DNA from: Thalassobellus sp050294475 | GTDB taxonomy: Bacteria; Bacteroidota; Bacteroidia; Flavobacteriales; Flavobacteriaceae | Reading direction: 5' to 3' | Length of the DNA: 64,000 nt | Assembly: GCA_050294475.1 (NCBI GenBank) | Contig: JBNKOE010000005.1 | Location: 12,387-76,386, forward strand | In this document: in pieces, positions 1-8,092 of the stretch | Layout of the letters: each line of letters begins with the position of its first letter | Position numbering within the stretch: position 1 is the stretch's first letter | Notes under the pieces: model-generated | The model's database searches: none | What the model saw: only the letters and a program-made list of their open reading frames with translations | What the model was told of the DNA's origin: nothing | Translations under genes and position numbers: made by a program

Positions 1-2
1 GG

Positions 3-122
3 AAACAAAACAAAGGTTATCCAACTAAAGAACACCGAGAAGCCATAAGAAAACATGGTATAACAAAATACCATAGAAAATCGTTTAGGTTATTGCCAGA
101 GCAATTAAAACTAGATATTTAG
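3..122 (+). CDS. rnhB: Ribonuclease HII, C-terminal end (partial)
   Basis: The window opens inside this gene; 39 residues and the stop are visible. The fragment carries the conserved RNase HII tail: a GYPT motif, then a histidine, then Y-H-R-x-S-F, as in E. coli RnhB (GYPT...H...HRRSF). RNase HII cuts the RNA strand of RNA-DNA hybrids and removes misincorporated ribonucleotides in the cytoplasm. The catalytic acidic residues lie upstream of the window. The next gene starts 66 bases downstream on the same strand. Identification rests on the short tail only but the motif is distinctive. Confidence 0.85.
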   Translation, partial: KQNKGYPTKEHREAIRKHGITKYHRKSFRLLPEQLKLDI

Positions 123-188
123 ATTAGCTCATTTTATATATGCTATAAAACGATAAATATGTAGATTTGTAATAAATTAATTCGTTTC

Positions 189-2618
189 ATGAGATTTTTT
201 TATTTTACCCTACTACTTTTTACTTTTTTTAACTGTACAAATACCTCTACCGAAAAATCTAAACTTATTGATTTCGTTCCAGAAGAAACATATTTAATTA
301 TAAAAACATCTAATTTAGAAAGTTTAAATAACAGTTTAAACAATAGTGATTTTTTACAAAAACTATCAAAAACAACATCTTACAAAAATTTAGAAAAAAA
401 ACTAGAAGGATTATCGCTTTTAAAGCCTAAGAATGAGGTTTTAATTTGTTTCTCTAAAGATAATAATGATAGTTTACAATATACGGTAATAACAAAAAAT
501 CATCCCCTTTTATTTAAGACAGATTCACTTAAAAACTTTACAGAAGAATCGCTTATTTACAAAAATAAAACAATAACAAAATCAACCTTTAATAATAACA
601 CATTTTATAGTACACTTATAGACAGCACCTTTTTTGCATCATCATCTAAAACTATAACAGATAATGTTTTCAATAAAAAAAACACAGATTCTAATTTAGA
701 AAAAATATATACCACCACTAGCAACAACAATTTAACTTCTATTATAATCAAGCCTAACAATCCTTTTATAAAAACTTTTTTTATAAACGATTCTCTAAAC
801 TTAAACACATTTACAAATTATATAGCTGTTGATGCAGATATCAACCAGAACGACATTATAATTAACGGTATTACAAAAGCGTTAGATTCTACTAAAAGTT
901 TAATAAACATTTTTAAAGGCACTATTCCACAAGAAAATTTAATTGAAAATATCACCCCTTCAAACAGTGATGGTTTTATGAGTTTTACGTTTGATAATTA
1001 TAAAACTTTTGAAACTAATTTATCCAAATTCAACCAAACAGATTCCCTAATAAACACGAACTCTCTTTTTGATAACATTATAGAAATTGGTGTTATTTAT
1101 AAAGATAAAAGCAAAGCAATTGTTTTAAACTCCATAGATATTATTGATACAAAAGATGCTTTACTAAGCGAACAAAATAATATTGGGACATTCAGACAAG
1201 TTGATATTTACTCATTTAGTAAACCAAATTTATTTTCAAATGCTTTTTCTCCTTTAATAACATTTCAAAATGCAACTAAATACTGTGTGCTTGACAACTT
1301 TTTTGTGTTTGCCGAAAACTTTGAAATGCTTCAAAACATTATTGCTAATTACCAAAATAAAACCACAATAAACGAACTAAGCTACTTTAAAGACATTAAA
1401 GAACAATTAACAGATGCATCATCTTTAATTTTTGTTGCCAATCCATCAATCTTAAAAAAGATTCTTAAAACAAACGAATTAAATACTATTGGTAAATTAG
1501 ACAAATACAACACTACTGCATTACAATTTATTTACGACACTAATTTTGCGCATGTAAATGGTATTATAAAAAAGAGTAAAACTAAAGCGATTTTAAATTC
1601 AGTTTCAGAAGAACTTAATATTAAATTAGAAAATAACATACTCAACACACCTCAATTTGTCACCAACCATATTACAAAACAAAAAGAAATAGTGGTTCAA
1701 GATGTTGCCAATAATTTGTATTTAATATCCAATAAAGGGAAAATTCTTTGGAAAAAACAACTGCAAGGTCCTGTTTTAGGTAGTATTAATCAAATTGATA
1801 TTTACAAAAACGGAAGACTACAATTAGCATTTGCTACACCAAACAAAGTTTATGTTTTAGATAGAAATGGAAATGATGTATCCCCTTTTCCTGCTAAATT
1901 TACCGATAATATTACACAACCCTTATCGGTTTTTGATTATGAAAAAAACAAGAATTACAGGTTATTAGTTACTCAAGGCAAACGCACTTTAATGTATGAT
2001 GTGAATGCCAAAATAGTAAAAGGATTTACATTTAATACTGCAAACAATACTATTATTTCTCAACCAAAGCATTTTAGAATTGGAAGTAAAGACTATATTG
2101 CTTTTAAAACAAAGGATAAACTTTATATACTAAACCGAACAGGAAAAACAAGAGTAACTCCAAAAACATCAAATACCTATTCAGAAGAACCTATATTTTT
2201 ATATAAAGATAAATTTACCACAACCACTAATGATGGTAATTTAATTACTATTGACTCCAAAGGAAATACAACTATTCAAAATTTAAACCTTTCTGAAAAC
2301 CACAATATTGAAACCACCAGTAAAACACTTGTAACTTTATCTGAAAATAAACTAACCATAAAAAACAAAAGCTTAGAATTAGATTATGGTAATTATAGCA
2401 AACCAAAAATATTCTATTTAAAAGACAAAATATATATAGCAATTACCGATTTACAAACTCAAAAAGTATATCTCTATGATAGTCAAGCTAAACTAATAAC
2501 TAATTTCCCTGTTTATGGAAACTCCATGATTGATTTAGATGATATTGACAAAGACAAAAATTTAGAATTTATTACCAAAGGAGAAGCTAACTCTATTTTA
2601 CTTTACCAAATGAATTAA
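189..2618 (+). CDS. Large lipoprotein with C-terminal PQQ-like/beta-propeller repeats
   Basis: An 809-residue protein with a type II signal peptide: hydrophobic residues 2-15, then Cys16 as the lipid-attachment residue. The first ~470 residues are Asn/Ser/Thr-rich with no motif I recognise. The last ~330 contain repeated strands such as NNLYLISNKGKILWKK and YILNRTGKTR, which resemble beta-propeller blades of the PQQ-enzyme type. It is probably an envelope protein facing the periplasm or exterior. It follows rnhB, an arrangement I believe is common in flavobacteria. The exact function is unknown and no catalytic site is visible. A perfect hairpin terminator lies downstream at 2793. Confidence 0.75.
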   Translation: MRFFYFTLLLFTFFNCTNTSTEKSKLIDFVPEETYLIIKTSNLESLNNSLNNSDFLQKLSKTTSYKNLEKKLEGLSLLKPKNEVLICFSKDNNDSLQYTVITKNHPLLFKTDSLKNFTEESLIYKNKTITKSTFNNNTFYSTLIDSTFFASSSKTITDNVFNKKNTDSNLEKIYTTTSNNNLTSIIIKPNNPFIKTFFINDSLNLNTFTNYIAVDADINQNDIIINGITKALDSTKSLINIFKGTIPQENLIENITPSNSDGFMSFTFDNYKTFETNLSKFNQTDSLINTNSLFDNIIEIGVIYKDKSKAIVLNSIDIIDTKDALLSEQNNIGTFRQVDIYSFSKPNLFSNAFSPLITFQNATKYCVLDNFFVFAENFEMLQNIIANYQNKTTINELSYFKDIKEQLTDASSLIFVANPSILKKILKTNELNTIGKLDKYNTTALQFIYDTNFAHVNGIIKKSKTKAILNSVSEELNIKLENNILNTPQFVTNHITKQKEIVVQDVANNLYLISNKGKILWKKQLQGPVLGSINQIDIYKNGRLQLAFATPNKVYVLDRNGNDVSPFPAKFTDNITQPLSVFDYEKNKNYRLLVTQGKRTLMYDVNAKIVKGFTFNTANNTIISQPKHFRIGSKDYIAFKTKDKLYILNRTGKTRVTPKTSNTYSEEPIFLYKDKFTTTTNDGNLITIDSKGNTTIQNLNLSENHNIETTSKTLVTLSENKLTIKNKSLELDYGNYSKPKIFYLKDKIYIAITDLQTQKVYLYDSQAKLITNFPVYGNSMIDLDDIDKDKNLEFITKGEANSILLYQMN

Positions 2619-2792
2619 TGTTTTAATTAATTTGTTCTTTATCCCTTTTGTAGGTAAAAAACTAATCTTTATCTTTAACCCAGCTATTAATCAATTATTT
2701 ACAAAAACATTAAATTTTACACTATTTTTCAATAGGCATAACTCTGTCTTATAAAAACATTACGATAACCAAATCGCAAGTCCTCAAATCTT

Positions 2793-2828
2793 GAACGCCA
2801 AAGCGTGGTTGCTTTGGCGTTCTTTTTT
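2793..2828 (+). terminator. Strong intrinsic terminator
   Basis: Perfect 12-bp stem (GAACGCCAAAGC with GCTTTGGCGTTC), six-base loop GTGGTT, followed by six T. It sits about 175 bases after the stop of the lipoprotein gene and 50 bases before the next start, so it separates two transcription units. Confidence 0.85.
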
Positions 2829-2878
2829 GCTATAATTTAAAGTTATTTTAATACTATTGTACTCCTAACAAACAAAAC

Positions 2879-3928
2879 ATGATTTCAAGAAAAAACGCCT
2901 CTATTTCAAAATTTATTATTCATAAAGTTGGTAACAAGTTTAACGATACAAAAAATGCTTTTTCAGACAAGCTAGTAGATTTTGATGAAGCTAGTTACGA
3001 TTTAATGCTCCCGTTTCTTTTACGCCCTTTTGGTAGCGTAGTACAAAGCTATCGCTTTAACCACCACGCAAATATTACGTTAAACGAAATTAATAGCTAT
3101 AGCAGTCAAATTTTTAATGATGACGATGCTTTTATAGATGTTTCAAAACATATTGTTACACATTTATACGAGCAATCTACATCGGCAAACATAAAAACAG
3201 GCGATGTATTAGTAGTTATGTTTGAAGGCATTGAATTTAAAGACATGACTACCAACGCTATTGGTATTTTTAAAATTGAAAGTAAAGTAAACTTCTTTCA
3301 AACCTATTTAGAAAACAACAGCTATGATGTTTTAGTACAAAAAGGAATCAGTTCTAAAAAAGTAGATAAAGGCTGCTTAATTTTAAACCAAAGTGATACG
3401 GAAGGCAATATTATTTTAAGTGTCGATAACAATAGTTATGATGCACAATATTGGATAAATCATTTTTTAAATATTAAATACGCCGATGATGCCAATAACC
3501 ACACACAACAATATATAGAATTGTGCAAAGATTTCTCAACAGAAATTTTAAAAACCAGCTATGGTGCTCAAGAACAAAACACCTTTTTAGCAAAAACTAT
3601 CGATTTTTTTAAAGAAAATGAAATAGTAAATGTAGAACGTTTTAAAGAAGAACTTTTTGAAGACGAAAAACAAATTAGGGAGTTTGAAAATTATAAAAAA
3701 GAATTTGAAGGAGAACAAAACATCGTTTTAAGAAACCAATTTGATGTTGCCGAAGCAGTTGTAAATAAAGAAAAGAAAAAATTTAAAACCGATATTAAGC
3801 TAGACACCAACATACAAATTAAACTAGATATTGATGCACCTGATGCTTCTTCCGAATATTTAGAGCGTGGATATGATGATGAAAAGAAAATGCATTATTA
3901 CAAAGTGTTTTTTAATGCCGAAAATTAA
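2879..3928 (+). CDS. Nucleoid-associated protein, NdpA/YejK-like
   Basis: A 349-residue cytoplasmic protein that matches the nucleoid-associated NdpA/YejK family along its length. The N-terminus reads as ...ISKFIIHKVGNK, followed by the F-x-LRPF segment, and the middle carries V-x-F-E-G and LFLKTI-like elements. Family members bind DNA or associate with the nucleoid in E. coli; in Bacteroidota the role is poorly defined. No signal peptide or membrane segment is seen. It is monocistronic: a terminator precedes it and ppk2 starts 92 bases later. Confidence 0.75.
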   Translation: MISRKNASISKFIIHKVGNKFNDTKNAFSDKLVDFDEASYDLMLPFLLRPFGSVVQSYRFNHHANITLNEINSYSSQIFNDDDAFIDVSKHIVTHLYEQSTSANIKTGDVLVVMFEGIEFKDMTTNAIGIFKIESKVNFFQTYLENNSYDVLVQKGISSKKVDKGCLILNQSDTEGNIILSVDNNSYDAQYWINHFLNIKYADDANNHTQQYIELCKDFSTEILKTSYGAQEQNTFLAKTIDFFKENEIVNVERFKEELFEDEKQIREFENYKKEFEGEQNIVLRNQFDVAEAVVNKEKKKFKTDIKLDTNIQIKLDIDAPDASSEYLERGYDDEKKMHYYKVFFNAEN

Positions 3929-4020
3929 ATACTAAAAAATAGTGATTTTTATAAAAAAGTAGTCAAAAAAATACGACATCTACAGGCTTGCTTTTTCGTT
4001 TTTTTTCATAACTTGTTGAC

Positions 4021-4821
4021 ATGAATACACCTAACAAGGATACAACTAAAAAGAAAAAATTTAACTACGATAAAGAACTAGCCATATTACATGAAGATTT
4101 AGTTCATCTTCAAGAATGGATAAAGAAACAAGGTTTAAAAGTGGTTATCATTTTTGAAGGTAGAGATGCCTCTGGCAAAGGAGGCACAATTAAACGATTT
4201 ACCGAACCTTTAAACCCTAGAGTTTGTAAAGTAGTAGCTTTAGGCATTCCTACCGAAAAGGAAAAAACACAATGGTATTTTCAACGTTATGTACAGTATT
4301 TACCAGCAGCAGGCGAAATGGTGCTTTTTGATAGAAGCTGGTACAATAGAGCAGGTGTTGAAAAAGTTATGGGTTTTTGTACTGATGAAGAGTATAATGA
4401 GTTTTTACGCTCTTGCCCTGAGTTTGAGCGTATGTTAGTGCGGTCTGGAATTATTGTTTTAAAATACTGGTTTTCGGTAAGTGATGAAGAGCAGGAACGG
4501 CGTTTTAAAAACCGTATAAGCAATCCATTAAAACGCTGGAAATTTAGTCCAATGGATTTAGAATCGCGTTCCCGTTGGTTAGAATACTCTAAAGCAAAAG
4601 ATAATATGTTTGCACATACTGATACCAAACAAGTACCTTGGTTTGTTGTGAATGCCGATAACAAGAAAAAGGCGCGTTTAAATTGTATTAGCCATGTTTT
4701 AAGTCAGATTCCTCATGAAAAAATGGATTTAAAACCTGTTGAACTTCCTGATTTACCAGACTATAAAAGTTATGTGCGACCACCAATAAATTATCAAACG
4801 TTTGTTCCTGAGAAATATTGA
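4021..4821 (+). CDS. ppk2: Polyphosphate kinase 2
   Basis: A 266-residue enzyme of the PPK2 family, which transfers phosphate between polyphosphate and nucleotides (usually polyP-driven phosphorylation of GDP or ADP). The P-loop GRDASGKGG is at residues 47-55, the second motif DRSWYNR at 104-110, and the KRWKFSPMDL-x-SRxRW lid/substrate region near 171-186. The length is normal for a single-domain PPK2. The last 89 codons plus 45 bases of downstream sequence (4551-4866) are repeated with about 98% identity at 7097-7412, so this 3' end has been duplicated around an inserted block. The copy here is complete and should be functional. Confidence 0.92.
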   Translation: MNTPNKDTTKKKKFNYDKELAILHEDLVHLQEWIKKQGLKVVIIFEGRDASGKGGTIKRFTEPLNPRVCKVVALGIPTEKEKTQWYFQRYVQYLPAAGEMVLFDRSWYNRAGVEKVMGFCTDEEYNEFLRSCPEFERMLVRSGIIVLKYWFSVSDEEQERRFKNRISNPLKRWKFSPMDLESRSRWLEYSKAKDNMFAHTDTKQVPWFVVNADNKKKARLNCISHVLSQIPHEKMDLKPVELPDLPDYKSYVRPPINYQTFVPEKY

Positions 4822-4866
4822 ATAAACTTGATTTTGTAAAAATTTTCAGCTACCTTCGTTTAACAT
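4551..4866 (+). repeat. Direct repeat, left copy (3' end of ppk2)
   Basis: 316 bases that recur at 7097-7412 at constant offset 2546, with no gaps and about six substitutions. It covers codons 178-266 of ppk2, the stop and about 45 bases beyond. The two copies bracket the AbiE operon and the decayed GHKL ATPase. Confidence 0.95.
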
Positions 4867-4936
4867 TAGCTCTAAAAAAAAGAACTTTCACTTCCCACCC
4901 ACTCCAAGAATAATATTTACGAAAAATGAAATTATT

Positions 4937-4963
4937 GTCCCAAATAATTGCTAAATTTGGGAC
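4937..4963 (+). promoter_or_regulatory. Inverted-repeat operator and -7 box of the AbiE operon
   Basis: A perfect 9-bp inverted repeat, GTCCCAAAT (4937-4945) and ATTTGGGAC (4955-4963), lies 16-42 bases before the antitoxin start. The sequence TAAATTTG at 4952-4959 matches the Bacteroidota -7 consensus TAnnTTTG and overlaps the right arm. Binding there would block RNA polymerase. AbiEi antitoxins of the AbiE family are known to repress their own promoter through inverted repeats, so autoregulation is the natural reading; it is inferred, not shown. Confidence 0.65.
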
Positions 4964-4978
4964 ATAAATTATCAAACA

Positions 4979-5572
4979 ATGACTAAATCAGTTCAAACTA
5001 GAATTGAAAACGAAATAAAGTCAATGAAAAAAGGGAGTATTCTATTCCCTTCGAACTTTGATGATATGGGAAATGTTGAAGTTGTAAAGAAATCATTATT
5101 ACGACTTGAAAACAAAAAATTCTTAGTAAGACTAGCTCATGGAATCTATTTATACCCAAAACAAGACAAGCTTTTAGGGGTTTTATATCCGACAATAGAA
5201 GAAATTGCAATTGCAATTGCTGAACGAGATAAAGCACGAATTATCCCAACTGGAACAACAGCTCTTAATAAATTAGGATTATCAACTCAAATTCCAATGA
5301 ATATTGTTTTCTTAACTGACGGAGCTCCAAGAAATATTGTGGTTGGTAAAAGAACAATAAAATTTAAGCGTACATCTCCAAAAAACTTAGCTGTAAAAGG
5401 AGAAATTACAAGTTTAATTATTCAAGCTCTTAAGGATATAGGAAAGGACAATGTAACAGCAGAGCAATTAGAAAAAATTAAAATACATCTTGAAAAAGAA
5501 AAACAAGAAATAATAGAGCATGATGCTAAACTAGCTCCTGTTTGGATATCAAAAATTATGAAGAATAATTAA
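4979..5572 (+). CDS. AbiEi-family antitoxin (DUF6088)
   Basis: A 197-residue protein that matches the DUF6088/AbiEi type IV antitoxin group. An N-terminal winged-helix-like region (residues ~5-60) includes the sequence LARLAHGIYLYP-like LVRLAHGIYLYPKQ, which is characteristic of AbiEi HTH modules. The middle GTTALNKLGLSTQIP segment and the following strands are typical of the family. In AbiE systems this protein counters the nucleotidyltransferase toxin and represses the operon. The toxin gene starts two bases after its stop, so the two are co-transcribed. The operator-like repeat just upstream fits autoregulation. Confidence 0.88.
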   Translation: MTKSVQTRIENEIKSMKKGSILFPSNFDDMGNVEVVKKSLLRLENKKFLVRLAHGIYLYPKQDKLLGVLYPTIEEIAIAIAERDKARIIPTGTTALNKLGLSTQIPMNIVFLTDGAPRNIVVGKRTIKFKRTSPKNLAVKGEITSLIIQALKDIGKDNVTAEQLEKIKIHLEKEKQEIIEHDAKLAPVWISKIMKNN

Positions 5573-5574
5573 AT

Positions 5575-6573
5575 ATGAAAGCGTTTATAAATCTTAGCAA
5601 AAAAGATAAACTGAACATATTCAATCAAGTCAGTGAAAGAACTGGATTTCCATCTTCTGCTGTTGAAAAAGATTGGTGGGTAACTTTAGCATTAAATATT
5701 ATTTTTTCATTGTCTTATTCAAACCATATTGTTTTTAAAGGAGGAACATCTTTGAGTAAAGCATGGAATTTAATTGAACGTTTTTCAGAAGATATCGACT
5801 TGGTAATTGATAGAAAACATTTAGGTTTTGAAGGCGAATTAAGTAAAAATCAAGTTAAAAAATTACGTAAAGCATCTTGTTCCTTTATTGGAAGTGAATT
5901 TTATAAAGATATCAATGATGCTTTAATTAAACTAGGTGTTCCAGATTATGAATTAGTTGTTCAAGAAACAAAAGATACAGATACTGATCCCTTAGTTATT
6001 GAATTACGATATAAATCTTTAACAGAAACATCCGACTATTTAAGACCTAGAGTACTAATAGAAGTTAGTGCACGTTCCTTAATGGAGCCTGTAGAAAACA
6101 AAGCCGTTATTTCTATGGTTTCTGAGGAATTTAAAGAACTTCCCTTTGCAGAAACAGAAGTAACAATACCTGTTGTTTCTCCTAAGCGAACCTTTTTGGA
6201 GAAGATATTTCTATTACATGAAGAGTTCCAAAAAGACACAAAATTTATACGAGTAGAAAGAATGAGCCGACACTTGTATGATTTAGAAAAACTTATGGAT
6301 ACAATTCACGGTACAGAAGCTTTGAAAGATGTTAAATTATACAATACAATTGTAACACACAGAAAGAACTTTAATGCCGTAAGAGGAATTGACTACGCAA
6401 ACCATAGCCCTCAATTAATTAATATTTCACCACTAGAAGCAACAATTAAAGAATGGAGAAAAGATTATAAGACCATGCAAGAAAGTATGTTTTATGGAGG
6501 TACCATTAGTTTTGATAAACTAATGGAACGCATTGCAGAGTTGAATACTAGAATTAAAACAATTTCATTATGA
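5575..6573 (+). CDS. AbiEii-family nucleotidyltransferase toxin
   Basis: A 332-residue protein of the AbiEii/AbiGii nucleotidyltransferase toxin family. The nucleotidyltransferase signature is intact: F-K-GGTSLSK at residues 54-62 and F-SEDIDLVID at 70-79, with the two metal-binding aspartates. A VxPKRTFLEKI segment and the RHLYDLEKL motif further on are also family hallmarks. Related toxins add nucleotides to tRNA acceptor stems and cause growth arrest or abortive phage infection. It directly follows the antitoxin and overlaps the next gene by four bases (ATGA), so a third gene belonged to the operon. Confidence 0.88.
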   Translation: MKAFINLSKKDKLNIFNQVSERTGFPSSAVEKDWWVTLALNIIFSLSYSNHIVFKGGTSLSKAWNLIERFSEDIDLVIDRKHLGFEGELSKNQVKKLRKASCSFIGSEFYKDINDALIKLGVPDYELVVQETKDTDTDPLVIELRYKSLTETSDYLRPRVLIEVSARSLMEPVENKAVISMVSEEFKELPFAETEVTIPVVSPKRTFLEKIFLLHEEFQKDTKFIRVERMSRHLYDLEKLMDTIHGTEALKDVKLYNTIVTHRKNFNAVRGIDYANHSPQLINISPLEATIKEWRKDYKTMQESMFYGGTISFDKLMERIAELNTRIKTISL

Positions 6574-7105
6574 ATGAAAACGAAATAAGAGAAGAACTCA
6601 CCAGAGTTATAGCCGAAGATTCTCAAAACATTGATGAAATTCTAAAACTATCACATAAACTTGCTGCTCTTGATAACGACAGTGTCCGATTTAGTGTAGA
6701 TGTAAGTGTTATTGATAGATTTAGGAACAGAATTGGTTGCGAGACACGAAACTGCTGTTTCTAAATTAATTAAAAATTACTATGATGCTGATGCAAAATC
6801 GGCACCAATTAATTTTTTAAATGTAGATAATATTGGAGGAACTTTAATAATAGAAGATAACGGGAATGGAATAACCAGAGACCAATTAGTTAATGGTTTC
6901 ATGAAAATTTCTTCTACTTCAAAAATTCATGAACCCGAATCGCCCATTTTTAAAAGAAAAAGAGCCAGTAAAAAGGAATTGAACGATTTTAAACACAAAG
7001 ATCGGGTAATAAACTGACGATAATAACACAAACAAAGGAGACTAATTTTGCTCTGAAAGTATTTCAGAAGAATTTGGAGGTATTCGGCTTTACAGAAATG
7101 GATTT
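6570..7105 (+). pseudogene. Decayed GHKL/HSP90-like ATPase, third gene of the AbiE operon
   Basis: The start codon overlaps the AbiEii stop (ATGA). Read across frames, the sequence encodes the N-terminal half of a GHKL ATPase: V-RFSVDVSVIDR, then LGTELVARHETAVSKLIKN-YYDADA, then IEDNGNGI, then KKGIxRF and a segment ending SEEFGGIRLYRNGFK. One extra T at about 6720 shifts the frame. A lost base at about 6967 and a stop at about 6980 follow. Sequence between about 7060 and 7066 appears deleted. The N-box glutamate expected before L-I-K-N is lysine, and the C-terminal half is missing. The reading ends at AATGGATTTA, which is also the first 10 bases of the second ppk2 repeat, so the gene was cut there by recombination. 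Confidence 0.75.
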
Positions 7106-7412
7106 AAAATCGCGTTCCCGTTGGTTAGAATACTCTAAAGCAAAAGACAATATGTTTGCACATACTGATACCAAACAAGTACCTTGGTTTGTTGTGAATG
7201 CCGATAACAAGAAAAAGGCGCGTTTAAATTGTATTAGCCATGTTTTAAATCAGATTCCTCATGAAAAAATGGATTTAAAACCTGTTGAACTTCCTGATTT
7301 ACCAGACTATAAAAGTTATGTGCGACCACCTATAAATTATCAAACGTTTGTTCCTGAGAAATATTGAATAAACTTGATTTTGTAAAAATTTTCTACTACC
7401 TTCGTTTAACAT
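7097..7412 (+). repeat. Direct repeat, right copy (3' end of ppk2)
   Basis: Gap-free copy of 4551-4866 with about six differences. It begins exactly at the 10-base word AATGGATTTA shared by the GHKL gene and ppk2, which points to joining at microhomology. Beyond 7412 the two copies diverge completely. Confidence 0.95.
7099..7367 (+). pseudogene. ppk2 3' fragment
   Basis: Encodes residues 178-266 of polyphosphate kinase 2, in frame to the natural stop but without the P-loop or DRSWYNR motif, so it cannot be an active kinase. Differences from the complete copy include Glu181 to Lys and Ser228-region Ser to Asn. An in-frame ATG exists in the remnant upstream, but expression is unlikely to matter. 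It marks the right edge of the inserted AbiE block. Confidence 0.9.
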
Positions 7413-7448
7413 CAGATATAAAACATTAAAACAATTTCATATCAAGTT

Positions 7449-8087
7449 GTTGTAACACATTTAACCAAACCAAGAAACTTAATATTTATGAAGAAAATTT
7501 TACCAATCATTATTGTCGGAATTATAACTGGAGCAATCGGATTTTTTGCTGGAAAAACAGTTGGATATGACGAAGCTGAAAGAATGCAAAGTTATCGAAG
7601 TGTCGAATCTATTAAATCGGACTTAAAACAACGTGAAACTAAAATGATTTCGACTCTATTAAACGGAACTGCACGAATTGAAACGCGAAATGAAGGCGGA
7701 CTTTTTAGCAGTAAAAAATCGAAATATCTGACTGGTAAAATTCTAAACAACGCTTTAGTTGCGAAAGCAAAAGATGTGAAAGTAATTGTGACATTTTTAT
7801 CCAAAACAAAATCGGAAATTGGAAAAGCGGAATTTACTATTTACGAATATATTGAACCTGGAAAGTCGCAATCTTTTGAGAAGAAAGTAAATGTCTCTCA
7901 AGATGTGGCTGAATTTAGCTGGAATATTGTAGATGCAAAAGCGGAATAAAAACGTGTTACAACAATGTATAAAAATAATTGCGGTTTAGTTCTTAATCAA
8001 AGGTAGTTACGTGTTTGATACGTCTGAATTTCCTTCGGAAATTCCTCGCACGCAAACCCGCAACTATTCTTATACGAGACCGTTAAA
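7449..8087 (+). mobile_element. Isolated integron-like gene cassette
   Basis: The unit starts GTTGTAACAC (7449-7458) and, after one gene, shows the exact reverse complement GTGTTACAAC (7954-7963). A long imperfect hairpin follows and ends at CG|TTAAAC next to the lipB stop. This is the layout of an integron cassette: the first bases of the cassette pair with the R'' core of its own attC site. It lies alone between the duplicated ppk2 end and lipB, with no integrase nearby. What is inferred: insertion by a site-specific recombinase. Confidence 0.6.
7488..7949 (+). CDS. Cassette-borne membrane-anchored protein of unknown function
   Basis: A 153-residue protein with one N-terminal hydrophobic segment (residues 4-25, glycine-rich, ending FFAGKTVGY), a short helical linker, and a C-terminal domain of about 80 residues. 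That domain alternates strands: L-x-G-K-I-x-N-N, then V-K-V-x-V-x-F, then a late E-P-G-x-S. The strand order resembles FxLYD-type small beta domains, but this is only a resemblance. It is probably anchored in the inner membrane with the domain outside. It is the sole gene of the 7449-8087 cassette; the hairpin begins five bases after its stop. Confidence 0.65.
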   Translation: MKKILPIIIVGIITGAIGFFAGKTVGYDEAERMQSYRSVESIKSDLKQRETKMISTLLNGTARIETRNEGGLFSSKKSKYLTGKILNNALVAKAKDVKVIVTFLSKTKSEIGKAEFTIYEYIEPGKSQSFEKKVNVSQDVAEFSWNIVDAKAE

Positions 8088-8088
8088 C
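7954..8088 (+). repeat. attC-like hairpin element
   Basis: Ends: GTGTTACAAC (7954-7963) and GTTAAAC (8082-8088). Arms 7967-7984 and 8058-8075 pair at 16 of 18 positions. An inner perfect 8-bp hairpin lies at 8026-8044 (GAATTTCC, loop TTC, GGAAATTC). Its 3' arm (8045-8075) is nearly identical to 36824-36853 in the second array, so the elements form a sequence family. Confidence 0.7.
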
Positions 8089-8092
8089 GAAC

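Noticed and set aside
4287..4664. 125-codon open frame on the minus strand inside ppk2
   Set aside because: It lies entirely antisense to a well-conserved coding sequence and has no recognisable composition or start context.
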